DNA of 64,000 bases from Sphingobacterium corticibacter (GCF_003076635.1 NZ_QDKG01000005.1:186001-250000); one strand, 5' to 3'. Positions 48,116 through 57,529 are shown, counted from the stretch's first letter. Notes: generated by a model not told the origin, from the sequence alone. A program made the numbers and translations.

Positions 48116-49297
48116 ATGATATACTTGGACAATAACGCGACTACTCGTATTGATGAGCATGTGCTAAACGCGATGATGCCCTACTTTAGAGAATCGTACG
48201 GCAATGCATCGAGCACGCAACATCGATTGGGCAGGCAGTCCAACGAAGCGATTCAGCTCGCGCGTCAGCAAATCGCTCGTGCGCTCAAGATTCAAGATCC
48301 TAATGAATTAATCTTTACCAGCGGCGCGACGGAAGCGATAAACATCGCCTTGAAGGGTGTGGCTACAAGATATCATTCGATAGGAAATCACATCATTACG
48401 TGTCAAACGGAACACAAAGCGGTACTGGAAACCTGTGCACAACTGGAAAAAGAAGGTTGCCGGGTGACATACTTACCCGTTTTAGCGAATGGACAGATTG
48501 ATCTTGCTCAGTTGCGAGAAGCCATCACCCCAGAAACGATCTTGATCAGCCTCATGACGGCCAATAATGAAACCGGTGTACTGCATCCTATAGCAGATAT
48601 TGCTCAGATTTGCCAGCAACATGGAATACTCTTTTTCTGCGATGCCACGCAATATATCGGTAAGCAAAATGCACTAGATTTGGCGCAAATCCCAGTCGAT
48701 CTACTGTGCTTGAGTGCACACAAATTTCACGGACCAAAAGGCGTCGGCGCCTTGTACATTCGTCGTCGTAAAAGTAAACCGATACAAATCGAACCATTAA
48801 TCGTTGGTGGAAATCAGGAAGGCGCGCTACGAGGCGGCACCTACAATGTTCCCGCTATAGTGGGTTTCGGCGCAGCTTTGGAGCATCTTCAAGCCGAGGA
48901 ATGGAAAACAGTTGCTACTTTGCGCGATTACTTAGAAACATCTTTATTGGAATCCATACCGCACATTTCTATCAATGGTGCGGATGCTCCACGATTGAGC
49001 AATACGAGTAACTTAACGATCAAACATGTGCTCGCTACCGAATTAATTAGTCGCTTGCCTGATATCGCATTTTCTACTGGCTCAGCTTGTGTAGTGGGCA
49101 GTGCAGCACCTTCACACGTATTAATTGCAATGGGTTTATCGGAAGACATGGCACGCTGCAGCATCCGTCTATCGCTTAGTAAATATACTACGCGAGAAGA
49201 GATCGCTGAGGTAGCGAAACAAATAGCAAACGCTGTTAAAAAAATACGAGCGCAATCGCCCGTCTGGATGCTGTTTGAAAAAGGGTTGATCGATTAA
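48116..49297 (+). CDS. Cysteine desulfurase (NifS/IscS family)
   Basis: PLP enzyme that moves sulfur from L-cysteine to an acceptor for Fe-S clusters or thiolation. The 393 aa start MIYLDNNATTRIDE; the PLP lysine is in LSAHKFHGPKGVG, and the persulfide Cys lies in STGSACVVGSAAPSHV. Group I (NifS/IscS-like) by its long active-site loop. No iscU, iscA or sufBCD is adjacent, so its acceptor cannot be inferred from context. Convergent with the MBL gene, 11 bases apart. Confidence 0.92.
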   Translation: MIYLDNNATTRIDEHVLNAMMPYFRESYGNASSTQHRLGRQSNEAIQLARQQIARALKIQDPNELIFTSGATEAINIALKGVATRYHSIGNHIITCQTEHKAVLETCAQLEKEGCRVTYLPVLANGQIDLAQLREAITPETILISLMTANNETGVLHPIADIAQICQQHGILFFCDATQYIGKQNALDLAQIPVDLLCLSAHKFHGPKGVGALYIRRRKSKPIQIEPLIVGGNQEGALRGGTYNVPAIVGFGAALEHLQAEEWKTVATLRDYLETSLLESIPHISINGADAPRLSNTSNLTIKHVLATELISRLPDIAFSTGSACVVGSAAPSHVLIAMGLSEDMARCSIRLSLSKYTTREEIAEVAKQIANAVKKIRAQSPVWMLFEKGLID

Positions 49298-49308
49298 GTG
49301 AAAAATGA

Positions 49309-50289
49309 TTACGCAGTTGCTGGAATCATAGTTACCGACTGAATATCCCGTACATCAATCTGATCTTGCAAGTGTATTTTCAATTTAGAGCCATCGCCAT
49401 GTATCGTCCAAATTTCGATAGGCTTTACCAGCGTGATATAATGCAAAAGATCTGCCCAATCCACATGATCCGAAATGTATAATGACAAATCATTGTGCTG
49501 CTGCAATCTAGCCCAACCCGAAGCAAATACGCGTGTCACATTCGTTGCTCGAAAGTAACTATTGAAGGTTAAAGGCGGCACCAAATACACTTTATTCGCC
49601 GGCCCTTCTTTCATATCCTTACGCCCATACACTTTATAATGTAGTGATACCGGACTATATTCATCGTACAACCGATGTGCCATCGTCATGCGATGATGCA
49701 ACAGCACTACTTTATCTGGGCAATAGGAATTCAGCAAATATGTGATTCGTTGCGCTTTGCCGAGCGTATAACAGCCCAACAAAATATTGCCGTTGATCGC
49801 ATTAAGCTTTCGTATTTCTTCTACTGGATCTGGATGCACGACGTCTGGATCAGCAAACGTTGTTTCGGTGATCAAGACATCAGCTTGCACCACTTGGATT
49901 GGTTCGCACGTGGGATCTTCTTGCAACTTATAATCTCCGGTGTACAAGTAGCGTACACCTTGATATTCCATCAAGATCTGAGCCGACCCCAGAATATGCC
50001 CAGCTGGTATTAGCGTGATCCGCACCTCATTGAGCTCCCAAGATTGATTGAATGGCTTAATAGTATACGCTTCTCTGGTATATTTAGGAAAGCGCTGTTG
50101 CATAAATGCCACCGTAAATGGTGTTGCGTACGTATCTAAATGACCCGGACTAGCATGGTCGCCATGCGCATGCGATACGATTGCCGTCTTCACTGGATAC
50201 AAAGGATCGATATAAAAATCGCCGTAACGGCAATAATAGGCATCTCCCTTTTTTACCAGAAAATCGGGTAGAATGGTTTTACTTTTCAT
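49309..50289 (-). CDS. MBL-fold exonuclease-like protein (ligase-associated type)
   Basis: 326 aa, metallo-beta-lactamase fold. The metal motif is VSHAHGDHASPGHL; further motifs are IPAGHILGSAQILMEY, YTGDYKLQEDPTC and ITETTFADP. A beta-CASP-like part contains CYTLGKAQRITYLLN and WTIHGDGS. This is the arrangement of SNM1-like proteins called ligase-associated DNA exonucleases, yet no LigD-type ligase is here. It overlaps coaE by 11 bases and ends the nusB-to-coaE gene run. DNA repair or RNA processing are both possible. Confidence 0.82.
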   Translation of the reverse strand: MKSKTILPDFLVKKGDAYYCRYGDFYIDPLYPVKTAIVSHAHGDHASPGHLDTYATPFTVAFMQQRFPKYTREAYTIKPFNQSWELNEVRITLIPAGHILGSAQILMEYQGVRYLYTGDYKLQEDPTCEPIQVVQADVLITETTFADPDVVHPDPVEEIRKLNAINGNILLGCYTLGKAQRITYLLNSYCPDKVVLLHHRMTMAHRLYDEYSPVSLHYKVYGRKDMKEGPANKVYLVPPLTFNSYFRATNVTRVFASGWARLQQHNDLSLYISDHVDWADLLHYITLVKPIEIWTIHGDGSKLKIHLQDQIDVRDIQSVTMIPATA

Positions 50290-50872
50290 AGTTTAATAAA
50301 CGCTCGTGTAATGTCATCACTTGCGAGATCAGAGATTCTGTACCATCATTTACAATGATGGCATCGGCCAATGCGATTTTCTGACTATCTGGCCACTGCT
50401 TTTCCATGCGTGCTCGTACTTGTTGCTCTGTCACCTGATCCCTTTCCATCACGCGCTGGATCCGAGTTGCTTCATTTGCGGTAACCATGATGGTGAAATC
50501 AAGCTTTTTGTACGAACCACTTTCAAACAGCAATGCGGCTTCTTTCAAAGAATAAGCGCCCTCTTGTGCATCTGCCCAGGTTTCGCCAGCGCGAATAACC
50601 GCAGGATGCACAATACTATTTAGTTCGTCAAGCTTGTCCTTATCATTAAAGACCATCTCCGCTAAGTACGCACGATCTAGTTCACCAGACGCTTGATATA
50701 CTTTCTCTCCGAAAGCTTTTTTCAGCGAAGCAACGACAGCGTCGTCCTCCACCATAATACTCTTAGCTTCCCGATCGGCATCATAAACCGGAATACTCAA
50801 AACCTGGAATAATCGGCAAACAATACTTTTGCCAGCGCCGATACCACCTGTTATGCCTACTCTAAGTCCCAT
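50279..50872 (-). CDS. coaE: Dephospho-CoA kinase
   Basis: Last step of coenzyme A synthesis. The 197 aa begin with the P-loop GITGGIGAGKS (residues 6-16), followed by YDADREAKSIM and LDRAYLAEMVFNDKDKLDELNSIVHP, which is split here only by family spacing. The lid segment is MERDQVTEQQVRARM. It follows ybbR by 2 bases and overlaps the MBL gene by 11 bases. Confidence 0.96.
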   Translation of the reverse strand: MGLRVGITGGIGAGKSIVCRLFQVLSIPVYDADREAKSIMVEDDAVVASLKKAFGEKVYQASGELDRAYLAEMVFNDKDKLDELNSIVHPAVIRAGETWADAQEGAYSLKEAALLFESGSYKKLDFTIMVTANEATRIQRVMERDQVTEQQVRARMEKQWPDSQKIALADAIIVNDGTESLISQVMTLHERLLNYEK

Positions 50873-50874
50873 AA

Positions 50875-51822
50875 TTACAATCGTACAAAAAAATCAATAT
50901 TCTGCGGCTCGATGCGCAATACCTGACAATACGGAGGAATCTTCGTGAGTTGCACAGGTAAGCTTGTCGCTTTGCCACGTGTCCAATCTTGCACATCGGC
51001 TACTGCTTCAAAATCGCGCGCTGTCCACTTGGCATAATCCAATAGCGAAACTAATAAGGTGACTTTTACCTTTCCTGGTATGGTACGTACCGATGTGTAA
51101 GACTCTGCGTTTTGCACACGGATGGGTAATTCGATCACTTTCTCTGTCATCTCTCCTATCGGTATCAACACCTCTGCAAACGTGGGGTAAACCGCGATGT
51201 TTGTTTTACTTTTACGATTAAGATAACTGACGGTGCGTACATCATTATCGAGCAATTCGCCCTTGATACTATCTGTCTCAATGTATGCGATCTCATCGAT
51301 ATCTTCTGCAGGCCCGGTAATCGTCACAAAAGCCGGATTGGTGCGCACTTCACCTACGATGCCGTATTGTTTTCTATACGTGATACCATACACTGGTTTG
51401 ACGGGTACACGTTTTTGGATTTGCTTTGAAAAATCAAAAAATAATGTATCCGGCATGACTGAAATAGCCTGTTTATTAATCGGGAATTGCTTGTTTACGA
51501 ACCCAATTTGACTACTAAACGCGATAAAATTTCTAGTTTTCAGCCCGCCAAGGTCTACTTCTAGACGAGCGGTATCGGGATGAAATCGCTTGACCAAGAT
51601 GTCCCAGCCACTCATACGCAAGCGAACTTGTACCATATCTGATTGTAGTGGGTGAAATGCTCTTTCTTCTGGGAGATTAACATAACTCACGCGCGCCATC
51701 TGCAAGAAATCATAGGAGCTAGAGATAGCAAATAAGGACCATGCCACAAAGGATATCACGAGGCATCGCAAAAAGATATTGATCTTTCGCCGTTGAATTT
51801 TAGAAAACCGACGTGTTGGCAT
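50875..51822 (-). CDS. YbbR-like domain protein
   Basis: 315 aa with a basic N-terminus and one TM segment (about 16-36), then beta-rich repeats. Family pieces are VPVKPVYGITYRKQYGIVGEVRTNPAFVTITGPAEDI (residues about 138-174, cited by position) and ELPIRVQNAESYTSVRTIPGKV. YbbR domains regulate the diadenylate cyclase CdaA in Firmicutes; in Bacteroidota the role is less clear, and no cdaA is in this window. Two bases upstream of coaE. A hairpin separates it from yajC. Confidence 0.85.
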   Translation of the reverse strand: MPTRRFSKIQRRKINIFLRCLVISFVAWSLFAISSSYDFLQMARVSYVNLPEERAFHPLQSDMVQVRLRMSGWDILVKRFHPDTARLEVDLGGLKTRNFIAFSSQIGFVNKQFPINKQAISVMPDTLFFDFSKQIQKRVPVKPVYGITYRKQYGIVGEVRTNPAFVTITGPAEDIDEIAYIETDSIKGELLDNDVRTVSYLNRKSKTNIAVYPTFAEVLIPIGEMTEKVIELPIRVQNAESYTSVRTIPGKVKVTLLVSLLDYAKWTARDFEAVADVQDWTRGKATSLPVQLTKIPPYCQVLRIEPQNIDFFVRL

Positions 51823-51874
51823 ACCTACAAATGTAGCATTAACGGATTAAATAACCATGACTTTTGAATAGCAC

Positions 51875-51906
51875 AAAAGCCATTCTTCGAATCGAAGAAT
51901 GGCTTT
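51875..51906 (-). terminator. Hairpin between yajC and ybbR
   Basis: AAAGCCATTCTTCGA (51876-51890) pairs with TCGAAGAATGGCTTT (51892-51906), a 15-bp complementary pair with almost no loop. The U tract on the minus strand is short (TTTTG). It probably ends or attenuates the nusB-DUF1573-yajC transcript. Confidence 0.65.
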
Positions 51907-51938
51907 CGGATTAGCTTGTACGATAATTAGAAAGATAC

Positions 51939-52265
51939 TTATGCGTCTTTTTTCTCTATTTTATCGGCGTTTAAAGCTTTTGATGCATCTAATGAAACCG
52001 CCGATTTGTCGAAACGAATCTTTACGCCAGAACCTACATCTACCAAGAAAGAAGTCTCGCCTACTTCCACGATACGACCGTGAATACCTGCCGTAGTGAC
52101 GATTTTAGCATTAACACCTAATTCTTGAATATATTTTTTGTGATCTTTTTGTTTCTTCATCTGTGGTCTGATCATGAAAAAATAGAAAACCACGAAAATC
52201 AAAATCATAGGAAGGAACATACCTAGTCCGCCGCCTTGAGCTTGTAGTAAAATTGTTGATAGCAT
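51939..52265 (-). CDS. yajC: Sec translocon accessory subunit YajC
   Basis: 108 aa, one N-terminal TM (about 15-33, FLPMILIFVVFYFFMI) followed by RPQMKKQKDHKKYIQELGVNA and the YajC core VTTAGIHGRIVEVGETSFLVDV. Associates with SecDF at the inner membrane. Third in nusB-DUF1573-yajC, 40 bases after the DUF1573 gene. Confidence 0.95.
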   Translation of the reverse strand: MLSTILLQAQGGGLGMFLPMILIFVVFYFFMIRPQMKKQKDHKKYIQELGVNAKIVTTAGIHGRIVEVGETSFLVDVGSGVKIRFDKSAVSLDASKALNADKIEKKDA

Positions 52266-52305
52266 TATTTAACGTATTAGATTTAATGTAGATTATAAGA
52301 TATGA

Positions 52306-52752
52306 TTAGCTTACTTCACCTTTAAGCTGAATCGTTTGGATATTGTTTTTGGCATTGGATACCACCGTAATGATCTTTTGTTGTTTTCCAGATTGACCAT
52401 GGCTATCAAAACGTACTTTTACTTCACCTTCGCCATTTGGAGCAACTGGAGTAGATGTATACTCGGGTGTAGTACAACCGCAGGAAGTAGACACACGTGA
52501 TATGATTACAGGCTCTGTACCCGTATTTTTAAATTTGAAAGTATGATCGACCACTTCGCCGTCTGTTATCTGTCCAAAGTCGAATGCCTCTTCTGCAAAT
52601 GAAACTTCGCCATTACCTGTATTGGCTTTAGCGACTTCTGTCGAGCTTGAAGTGGAGTCAGTAGCACTAGTATTGGATGTATTACCTGCATTATTGCAAG
52701 CTACTAATAGCAGCAAACTCAAAGCTGCAGATAGGTTGTTGATATATTTCAT
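52306..52752 (-). CDS. DUF1573 lipoprotein
   Basis: 148 aa. Lipobox LLVAC (Cys19), a Ser/Thr/Asn-rich linker, then one DUF1573 immunoglobulin-like domain. Its hallmarks are FDFGQITDGEVVDHTFKFKN, TGTEPVIISRVSTSCGCTTP and the C-terminal IQLKGEVS. Common in Bacteroidota; function unknown, probably periplasm or surface facing. Between nusB and yajC, a conserved position in this phylum. Confidence 0.9.
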   Translation of the reverse strand: MKYINNLSAALSLLLLVACNNAGNTSNTSATDSTSSSTEVAKANTGNGEVSFAEEAFDFGQITDGEVVDHTFKFKNTGTEPVIISRVSTSCGCTTPEYTSTPVAPNGEGEVKVRFDSHGQSGKQQKIITVVSNAKNNIQTIQLKGEVS

Positions 52753-52771
52753 TGCTTTATTTTTTATGTAA

Positions 52772-53722
52772 CTAATCTTGCAATCCCCGACCTTCTTTGC
52801 GGATACGTCCCTGCTGTTTTAAGTCAGAAAGAATCTTGTCTAAGATACCATTTATAAAGGTACTACTTTTCGCTGTACTGTAATCTTTTGAGATTTCGAT
52901 GTATTCGTTCATCGTCACCTTTACCGGAATGGTTGGGAAATGTAACAATTCGGTAATCGCCATCTGCATCAGCAAACTATCCATCAATGCTATACGATCT
53001 GATTCCCAATTTTTGGTTTTATCGCCCACCAATACCGCATATTCTTGTTGGTAACGAATAGCTTTGGACAGGAGATCTTGCACGTATTCTTGATCTTCGG
53101 CCCAGTTAGGCGTAAGATCAGCTAACTTGTTTTTAGCTGGATTATCGTTAGAGAAGTTTTTGAATGTTTTAGCAATCATCGCCTGTAAAACCTCTTTGTC
53201 TACCGACCAATCAATAAAACGTGCCTCAAGCGCTTGTTCTATGTTAGGCGTTTTAAGGATGATTTTCTTAAATATAAATTTTATAATATCCTTTTCCTTC
53301 GCAATAGAACGATCTCCTTCTTGCAAATAGGCGGTATACGTATCTGAGGCGGTAAGTTGTGCGTAAATAGAGCGAACAATCTCCGGATCGAAGCTCCAAT
53401 CTACGTTATATTTCTTCACCTTCTCCACATACTCTCTATTCTGACGCAGACTATCGATGAACGCGTTATTATTCAACTTCGTTGACGACAAGAATTTATC
53501 CTGTTCAGATGGCAACCATTTCTTTCCGCGCCCCTCCGAGTCAATCACCACATATTCAGCCACTTCATCCAACAAATTCAAGGTCCATATGTACATATGA
53601 TCTACCTCTTCGATGCTTCGGAATAAAGCTTTTTCAAAATCTTTGATACTTTTATCCTCAGTGAGGGAATACGCATAAAGCGCCTGCATAACTTTTACGC
53701 GGAGATGTCTTCTGTTTAGCAT
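52772..53722 (-). CDS. nusB: Transcription antitermination protein NusB
   Basis: 316 aa; binds boxA RNA with S10 (NusE) during rRNA transcription. The N-terminus MLNRRHLRVKVMQALYAYSL and C-terminal region PVKVTMNEYIEISKDYSTAKSSTFINGILDKI are NusB-like. The middle (about 30-200) is an insertion making it roughly twice the length of E. coli NusB, as usual for Bacteroidota. First gene of the nusB-DUF1573-yajC group. Confidence 0.94.
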   Translation of the reverse strand: MLNRRHLRVKVMQALYAYSLTEDKSIKDFEKALFRSIEEVDHMYIWTLNLLDEVAEYVVIDSEGRGKKWLPSEQDKFLSSTKLNNNAFIDSLRQNREYVEKVKKYNVDWSFDPEIVRSIYAQLTASDTYTAYLQEGDRSIAKEKDIIKFIFKKIILKTPNIEQALEARFIDWSVDKEVLQAMIAKTFKNFSNDNPAKNKLADLTPNWAEDQEYVQDLLSKAIRYQQEYAVLVGDKTKNWESDRIALMDSLLMQMAITELLHFPTIPVKVTMNEYIEISKDYSTAKSSTFINGILDKILSDLKQQGRIRKEGRGLQD

Positions 53723-53778
53723 TTTTTAAAGAACGGGTGTGTATGTAAGAACGAACAATTAAATATGTATTAGTAGAT

Positions 53779-53801
53779 AATAAGCACTTTATGTGCTTAT
53801 T
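53779..53801 (-). terminator. Hairpin overlapping the dehydrogenase stop codon
   Basis: AATAAGCAC (53779-53787) pairs with GTGCTTATT (53793-53801) around a 5-nt loop. It contains the stop codon (53797-53799) of the upstream dehydrogenase gene. The following U tract is poor, so termination is uncertain. Confidence 0.4.
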
Positions 53802-54870
53802 TCAATTTACGAAGGTCAAAGATACGCTTTTCTGCCAATTGTTTTGCGGCTTCGTAGGTAGATACGTTGTCTTCGTTTGCTTTTTGGATTACGTGGCGTG
53901 TAGCTGTGTATATATGACGAATCAAATATTCGGTACGTTCTGCTCCGTAACCTTCCAATTCGGAGTAGCAACTAATCAGCGCACCAGAATTGATTAAAAA
54001 GTCGGGTGCGTACAATATATTATGATCTTTTAATAGTTGAATCGTACGTTCTTCTTCTTTTAGCTGATTGTTGGCAGAGCCTGCAATCACTTTACAACGC
54101 ATGCGTGGTACAGAATCCGGATTAACCGTTCCGCCCAACGCGCAAGGAGCATACACATCAATATCGTGCTCAAAGCTAGTGGCATAAGTTAATGGCTCGG
54201 CTTTGTATTTCGCCGCAATTTTCATCTTGCGTTCCTCGGTCATGTCGGTTACATATACACGCGCATTTTCGCCGCGCAATAGCGCTACCAAATGCTCACC
54301 AACGCTACCAACGCCTTCTACCGCGATCTTGCGACCCGCTAAGTTGTCGTCTCCATACAATTCTTTGATCGCCGCTTTGATGCCATAGAACACCCCTTTC
54401 GCTGCAAAAACAGTCGTATCGCCTGCACCATTTAATGAAGCCGGTAAACCTGCTACATAATCCGTTTCGGCATGAATATGCTCCAAATCGATTTGAGAGG
54501 TACCTACATCGGTGCTGGCAATAAAATTACCATTCAATCCTTCTACAAAACGTCCGAATCGACGCATCAATAATTCGGTTTTTTCGGTGCGATGATTCCC
54601 TAAAATAATAGCACTACCACCGCCTAAGTTTAGCCCCGCCAAAGAAGCTTTATACGTAATGGCTTTGGACAAGCGCAATGCATCTTCGATGGCATCATCA
54701 AAAGATTCATAAGGCAACATCCGCACTCCGCCGATTGCCGGACCTAATGTCGTATCGTGAATGGCTACGATAGCTTGTAATCCAACTTCTGGATCTTGAC
54801 AAAAAAATAAATTTTGGTGATCCGATGCTTTCATCAAATCAAACAAAGAATGGCCTTGTTGCTGACTCAT
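53797..54870 (-). CDS. Leucine dehydrogenase-like Glu/Leu/Phe/Val dehydrogenase, catalytic Lys replaced
   Basis: 357 aa from the ATG at 54870 (MSQQQGHSLF); a TTG ten codons upstream is rejected. Family features: TTLGPAIGGVRM, DALRLSKAITYKASLAGLNL, ASTDVGTSQIDLEHI and the Rossmann motif VEGVGSVGEHL. In leucine dehydrogenases two lysines 12 residues apart (Lys68 and Lys80 in Bacillus numbering) bind and catalyse. Here the first is Lys74 and the second position is Ser86 (GGGSAIIL), read directly as an AGT codon. The protein may be a variant enzyme or have another role. Single gene, divergent from the ABC exporter. Confidence 0.85.
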   Translation of the reverse strand: MSQQQGHSLFDLMKASDHQNLFFCQDPEVGLQAIVAIHDTTLGPAIGGVRMLPYESFDDAIEDALRLSKAITYKASLAGLNLGGGSAIILGNHRTEKTELLMRRFGRFVEGLNGNFIASTDVGTSQIDLEHIHAETDYVAGLPASLNGAGDTTVFAAKGVFYGIKAAIKELYGDDNLAGRKIAVEGVGSVGEHLVALLRGENARVYVTDMTEERKMKIAAKYKAEPLTYATSFEHDIDVYAPCALGGTVNPDSVPRMRCKVIAGSANNQLKEEERTIQLLKDHNILYAPDFLINSGALISCYSELEGYGAERTEYLIRHIYTATRHVIQKANEDNVSTYEAAKQLAEKRIFDLRKLK

Positions 54871-55008
54871 GGTACTTGTATAAAGAATTATGCTCCGCAA
54901 AATTAGAAATAATATTCCACGTGCAGAATTTTATTGCATCAAATACTAAGCTGTCAAGCGCGCAAGATTTACCTCGAAATTAAAGAAATCAGATCGCAGA
55001 TATTTGCG

Positions 55009-55016
55009 TACTTTTG
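55009..55016 (+). promoter_or_regulatory. Promoter -7 box of the ABC exporter gene
   Basis: TACTTTTG ends 6 bases before the ATG at 55023, so transcription should begin at or within a few bases of the start codon (leaderless mRNA). Confidence 0.55.
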
Positions 55017-55022
55017 TACTAC

Positions 55023-56801
55023 ATGAAAGAGCTTTCCTACCTCAATAAATACTTCTATAAATACCGCTGGCATGTACTCCCCGGTATTCTCTTTGTTATC
55101 ATTTCCAACTACTTCGGCATCTTGCCCGCGCAGGTTATTCGCGAGGCATTCGATTTAGTGCAAGAAAATATCGACATGTATCGTCTGTACGATGGGTTCG
55201 AGCGTCAGAGCGTCATTTACAGCGTCTTTGGCAGTAGTTTATTATTTTTCGGTGTGGTGGTATTGGTGCTTGCCTTGATCAGGGGAATATTTTTATTTCT
55301 GATGCGCCAAACCTTGATTCTCACTTCCAGAAGGATTGAATATGACATCAAAAATGAGATTTATGAGCACTATCAGGCACTAGATTTCAGCTTTTATCGC
55401 CGGAACAATACCGGTGATTTGATGAATCGTGTCACGGAAGATGTTAATCAGGTTCGGAATTACCTTGGGCCAGCAATTATGTACGCCATCAACACTATTG
55501 TATTGTCGATTATGATTATCTATGCTATGTATAGCGTCAATGCAACTTTGGCTACGTATTCATTATTGCCTATACCGATTTTGGCTGCCGTGATTTTGGT
55601 TGTCAATAAAGTGATCAATCAGCGTAGTACGCGTATTCAAGCGAAGCTTTCTAAACTTTCCTCTTTTGTACAAGAAACATTTTCAGGTATTCGTGTAGTC
55701 AAAACGTACACCAAGGAAAAGGAAAAACTAGACATGTTTGCGGCCGAAAGTAACGAATACAAAGATCGTATGCTAGATCTGGTACGTGTACAGGCCTACT
55801 TTTTCCCGCTTATTATTTTGTTGATTGGCCTTAGTACAATTATCACGGTGTATGTTGGTGGTCTGGAATTGAGCAAGGGAAATATTACGGCAGGTAATAT
55901 TGCGGAGTTTATTATCTACGTGAATCAATTGACATTTCCAGCAATGTCATTGGCTTGGGTGACTTCTTTGATTCAACGTGCTGCCGCTTCGCAAAAACGT
56001 ATTAACGAATTTTTGCACACGGAATCGGACATTCCGGATGGTACGGTTGACGAAAAATTGAAAGGACGCATCAAAATTGAAAACTTGTCGTACACGTATG
56101 AAACAACTGGCATTCAGGCACTGAGAAATATTGATCTGGATATTGCACCGGGTACTACGGTGGCATTAATCGGTCGTACTGGTTCGGGCAAAACAACCTT
56201 GGCCAATATGCTGCTTCGCATGTTTGATACGGATGAAGGGCGTATCTTATATGATGAATACGACATTCGCGATTTGCAAACGACAAGTTTGCGCAGTCAG
56301 ATTGGGTTCGTACCGCAACAGGTATTTCTTTTTTCAGACACCATAGCACGAAATATTGCTTTCGGTTTGGATACGCAAGATGATGACAGGATCGAACAAG
56401 CAGCTCGCGATGCCGCGGTATACGACAATATCGTCCGATTTGAAGAAGGTTTTGAAACGTATATTGGTGAACGTGGGGTCACCTTGTCCGGCGGACAGAA
56501 ACAACGGCTCTCCATTGCTCGTGCTTTGGTAAAAGATCCTCAAATCCTGATCTTTGATGATTGTCTATCGGCAGTGGATACCAAGACCGAGGAAGAGATA
56601 TTGCACAACTTATCACGGATTATGGAAGGCAAAACAACTATCTTCATCGCGCACCGGATCTCGACGATCAAAAATGCGGACCTCATCGTGGTGATGGATA
56701 AGGGTGAAATCGTAGAACGTGGTACGCATGAATCACTCTTGCAACAGCAAGGCGAGTATGCCAACTTGTACGAAATGCAACTGCTCGAAACGGCGGAATA
56801 G
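55023..56801 (+). CDS. ABC exporter (MsbA/BmrA type, fused TM and ATPase domains)
   Basis: 592 aa from the ATG at 55023 (MKELSYLNKYFYKYRWHV). Six TM segments occupy about 20-310, with the type-1 exporter coupling motif YEHYQALDFSFYRRNNTGDL. The ATPase has Walker A GRTGSGKTT, Q-loop region GFVPQQVFLFSDTI, signature LSGGQKQR, Walker B ILIFDDCLS and the H-loop FIAHRIST. It should form a homodimer and export lipids or hydrophobic compounds; substrate unknown. The tRNA-Ala gene follows 73 bases later. Confidence 0.93.
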   Translation: MKELSYLNKYFYKYRWHVLPGILFVIISNYFGILPAQVIREAFDLVQENIDMYRLYDGFERQSVIYSVFGSSLLFFGVVVLVLALIRGIFLFLMRQTLILTSRRIEYDIKNEIYEHYQALDFSFYRRNNTGDLMNRVTEDVNQVRNYLGPAIMYAINTIVLSIMIIYAMYSVNATLATYSLLPIPILAAVILVVNKVINQRSTRIQAKLSKLSSFVQETFSGIRVVKTYTKEKEKLDMFAAESNEYKDRMLDLVRVQAYFFPLIILLIGLSTIITVYVGGLELSKGNITAGNIAEFIIYVNQLTFPAMSLAWVTSLIQRAAASQKRINEFLHTESDIPDGTVDEKLKGRIKIENLSYTYETTGIQALRNIDLDIAPGTTVALIGRTGSGKTTLANMLLRMFDTDEGRILYDEYDIRDLQTTSLRSQIGFVPQQVFLFSDTIARNIAFGLDTQDDDRIEQAARDAAVYDNIVRFEEGFETYIGERGVTLSGGQKQRLSIARALVKDPQILIFDDCLSAVDTKTEEEILHNLSRIMEGKTTIFIAHRISTIKNADLIVVMDKGEIVERGTHESLLQQQGEYANLYEMQLLETAE

Positions 56802-56826
56802 GCCATGTTTTTTGCATGAATTTTGT

Positions 56827-56856
56827 TTTGATATATTAGCCGAAATAGTATATTTG
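56827..56856 (+). promoter_or_regulatory. Promoter of the tRNA-Ala gene
   Basis: TTTG (56827-56830), an 18-nt spacer and TATATTTG (56849-56856), ending 18 bases before the tRNA 5' end. Confidence 0.65.
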
Positions 56857-56874
56857 CATGCAAATCAGTGCAAC

Positions 56875-56951
56875 GGGGGATTAGCTCATTTGGCTAGAGC
56901 GCTTCGCTGGCAGTGAAGAGGTGATCGGTTCGAATCCGATATTCTCCACCA
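56875..56951 (+). tRNA. tRNA-Ala (anticodon GGC)
   Basis: The cloverleaf is complete. Acceptor GGGGGAT (56875-56881) pairs with ATTCTCC (56941-56947), including two G-U pairs. The D arm is TAGCTCATTTGGCTAGAGC. The anticodon stem CTTCG/TGAAG encloses CTGGCAG with anticodon GGC at 56909-56911. The T arm is ATCGGTTCGAATCCGAT, the discriminator is A, and CCA is encoded (56949-56951). It stands alone with its own promoter and terminator, and is the left neighbour of the unusual nucleotide-gene island. Confidence 0.97.
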
Positions 56952-56954
56952 ATC

Positions 56955-56983
56955 AAAAAGCGACTAGAAATAGTCGCTTTTTT
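56955..56983 (+). terminator. Terminator of the tRNA-Ala gene
   Basis: AAAAAGCGACTA (56955-56966), GAAA loop, TAGTCGCTTTTTTT from 56971. It starts 4 bases after CCA. Confidence 0.9.
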
Positions 56984-56985
56984 TC

Positions 56986-57529
56986 GTATATATCAATGAT
57001 ACACATTCTCTCCGTTATCGAAAAAATAAATTTATCGACGCGTCAACTTTAAGTAAAATCCGCTTAATGTATACCCTTGAATACGAAGGTGATAACCAAA
57101 AAGTTCAGCGTTGCACCATAATTCCTATAGGCTGTTCAATGAGTATACTTTCATAGGTTTAAAATCATAACAACGAAGAAGTTTTTGCATCTATCTGATG
57201 TTGGGGGAGCGAACTTTTTTCCATTATACATGAAAAGTAAGCTGAAAAAATTTGCCAAAAGTGTTTTTCAACCATATAAAACACCGATTGCTTTAATCTA
57301 AAACCTAATTTTTTATTAAAATAAAATTATTATTTATAAATAATAATTTATTAATCAATTGAAAATATTATATTTGTAAAACGAAACAATCACACTATTA
57401 GCTACATAATTTATAAGATTATCAATATAGGAATAACACTACAGAGTATTAAACAATTTGGATATGATATTATGTAACTGGACGCTTAGCGCTATAATTT
57501 AATATACGATCTACTAATACTTAATTAAA
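56986..57529. other. 544-base AT-rich gap between tRNA-Ala and the nucleotide-gene operon
   Basis: No convincing gene. Two tiny frames (ATG at 57067, 29 codons; ATG near 57229, 23 codons) look random. The section 57300-57360 is almost pure A/T. A TATATTTG box at 57369-57376 is the best promoter candidate for the operon and would give a leader of about 150 bases; no well-spaced -33 TTG is seen. I found no second copy of the tRNA 3' end in the window, so no attachment-site pair is shown. Confidence 0.5.

Noticed and set aside
57067..57156. 29-codon frame (MYTLEYEGD...) in the gap after tRNA-Ala
   Set aside because: No ribosome-binding signal, no recognisable motif, and similar short frames are expected by chance.
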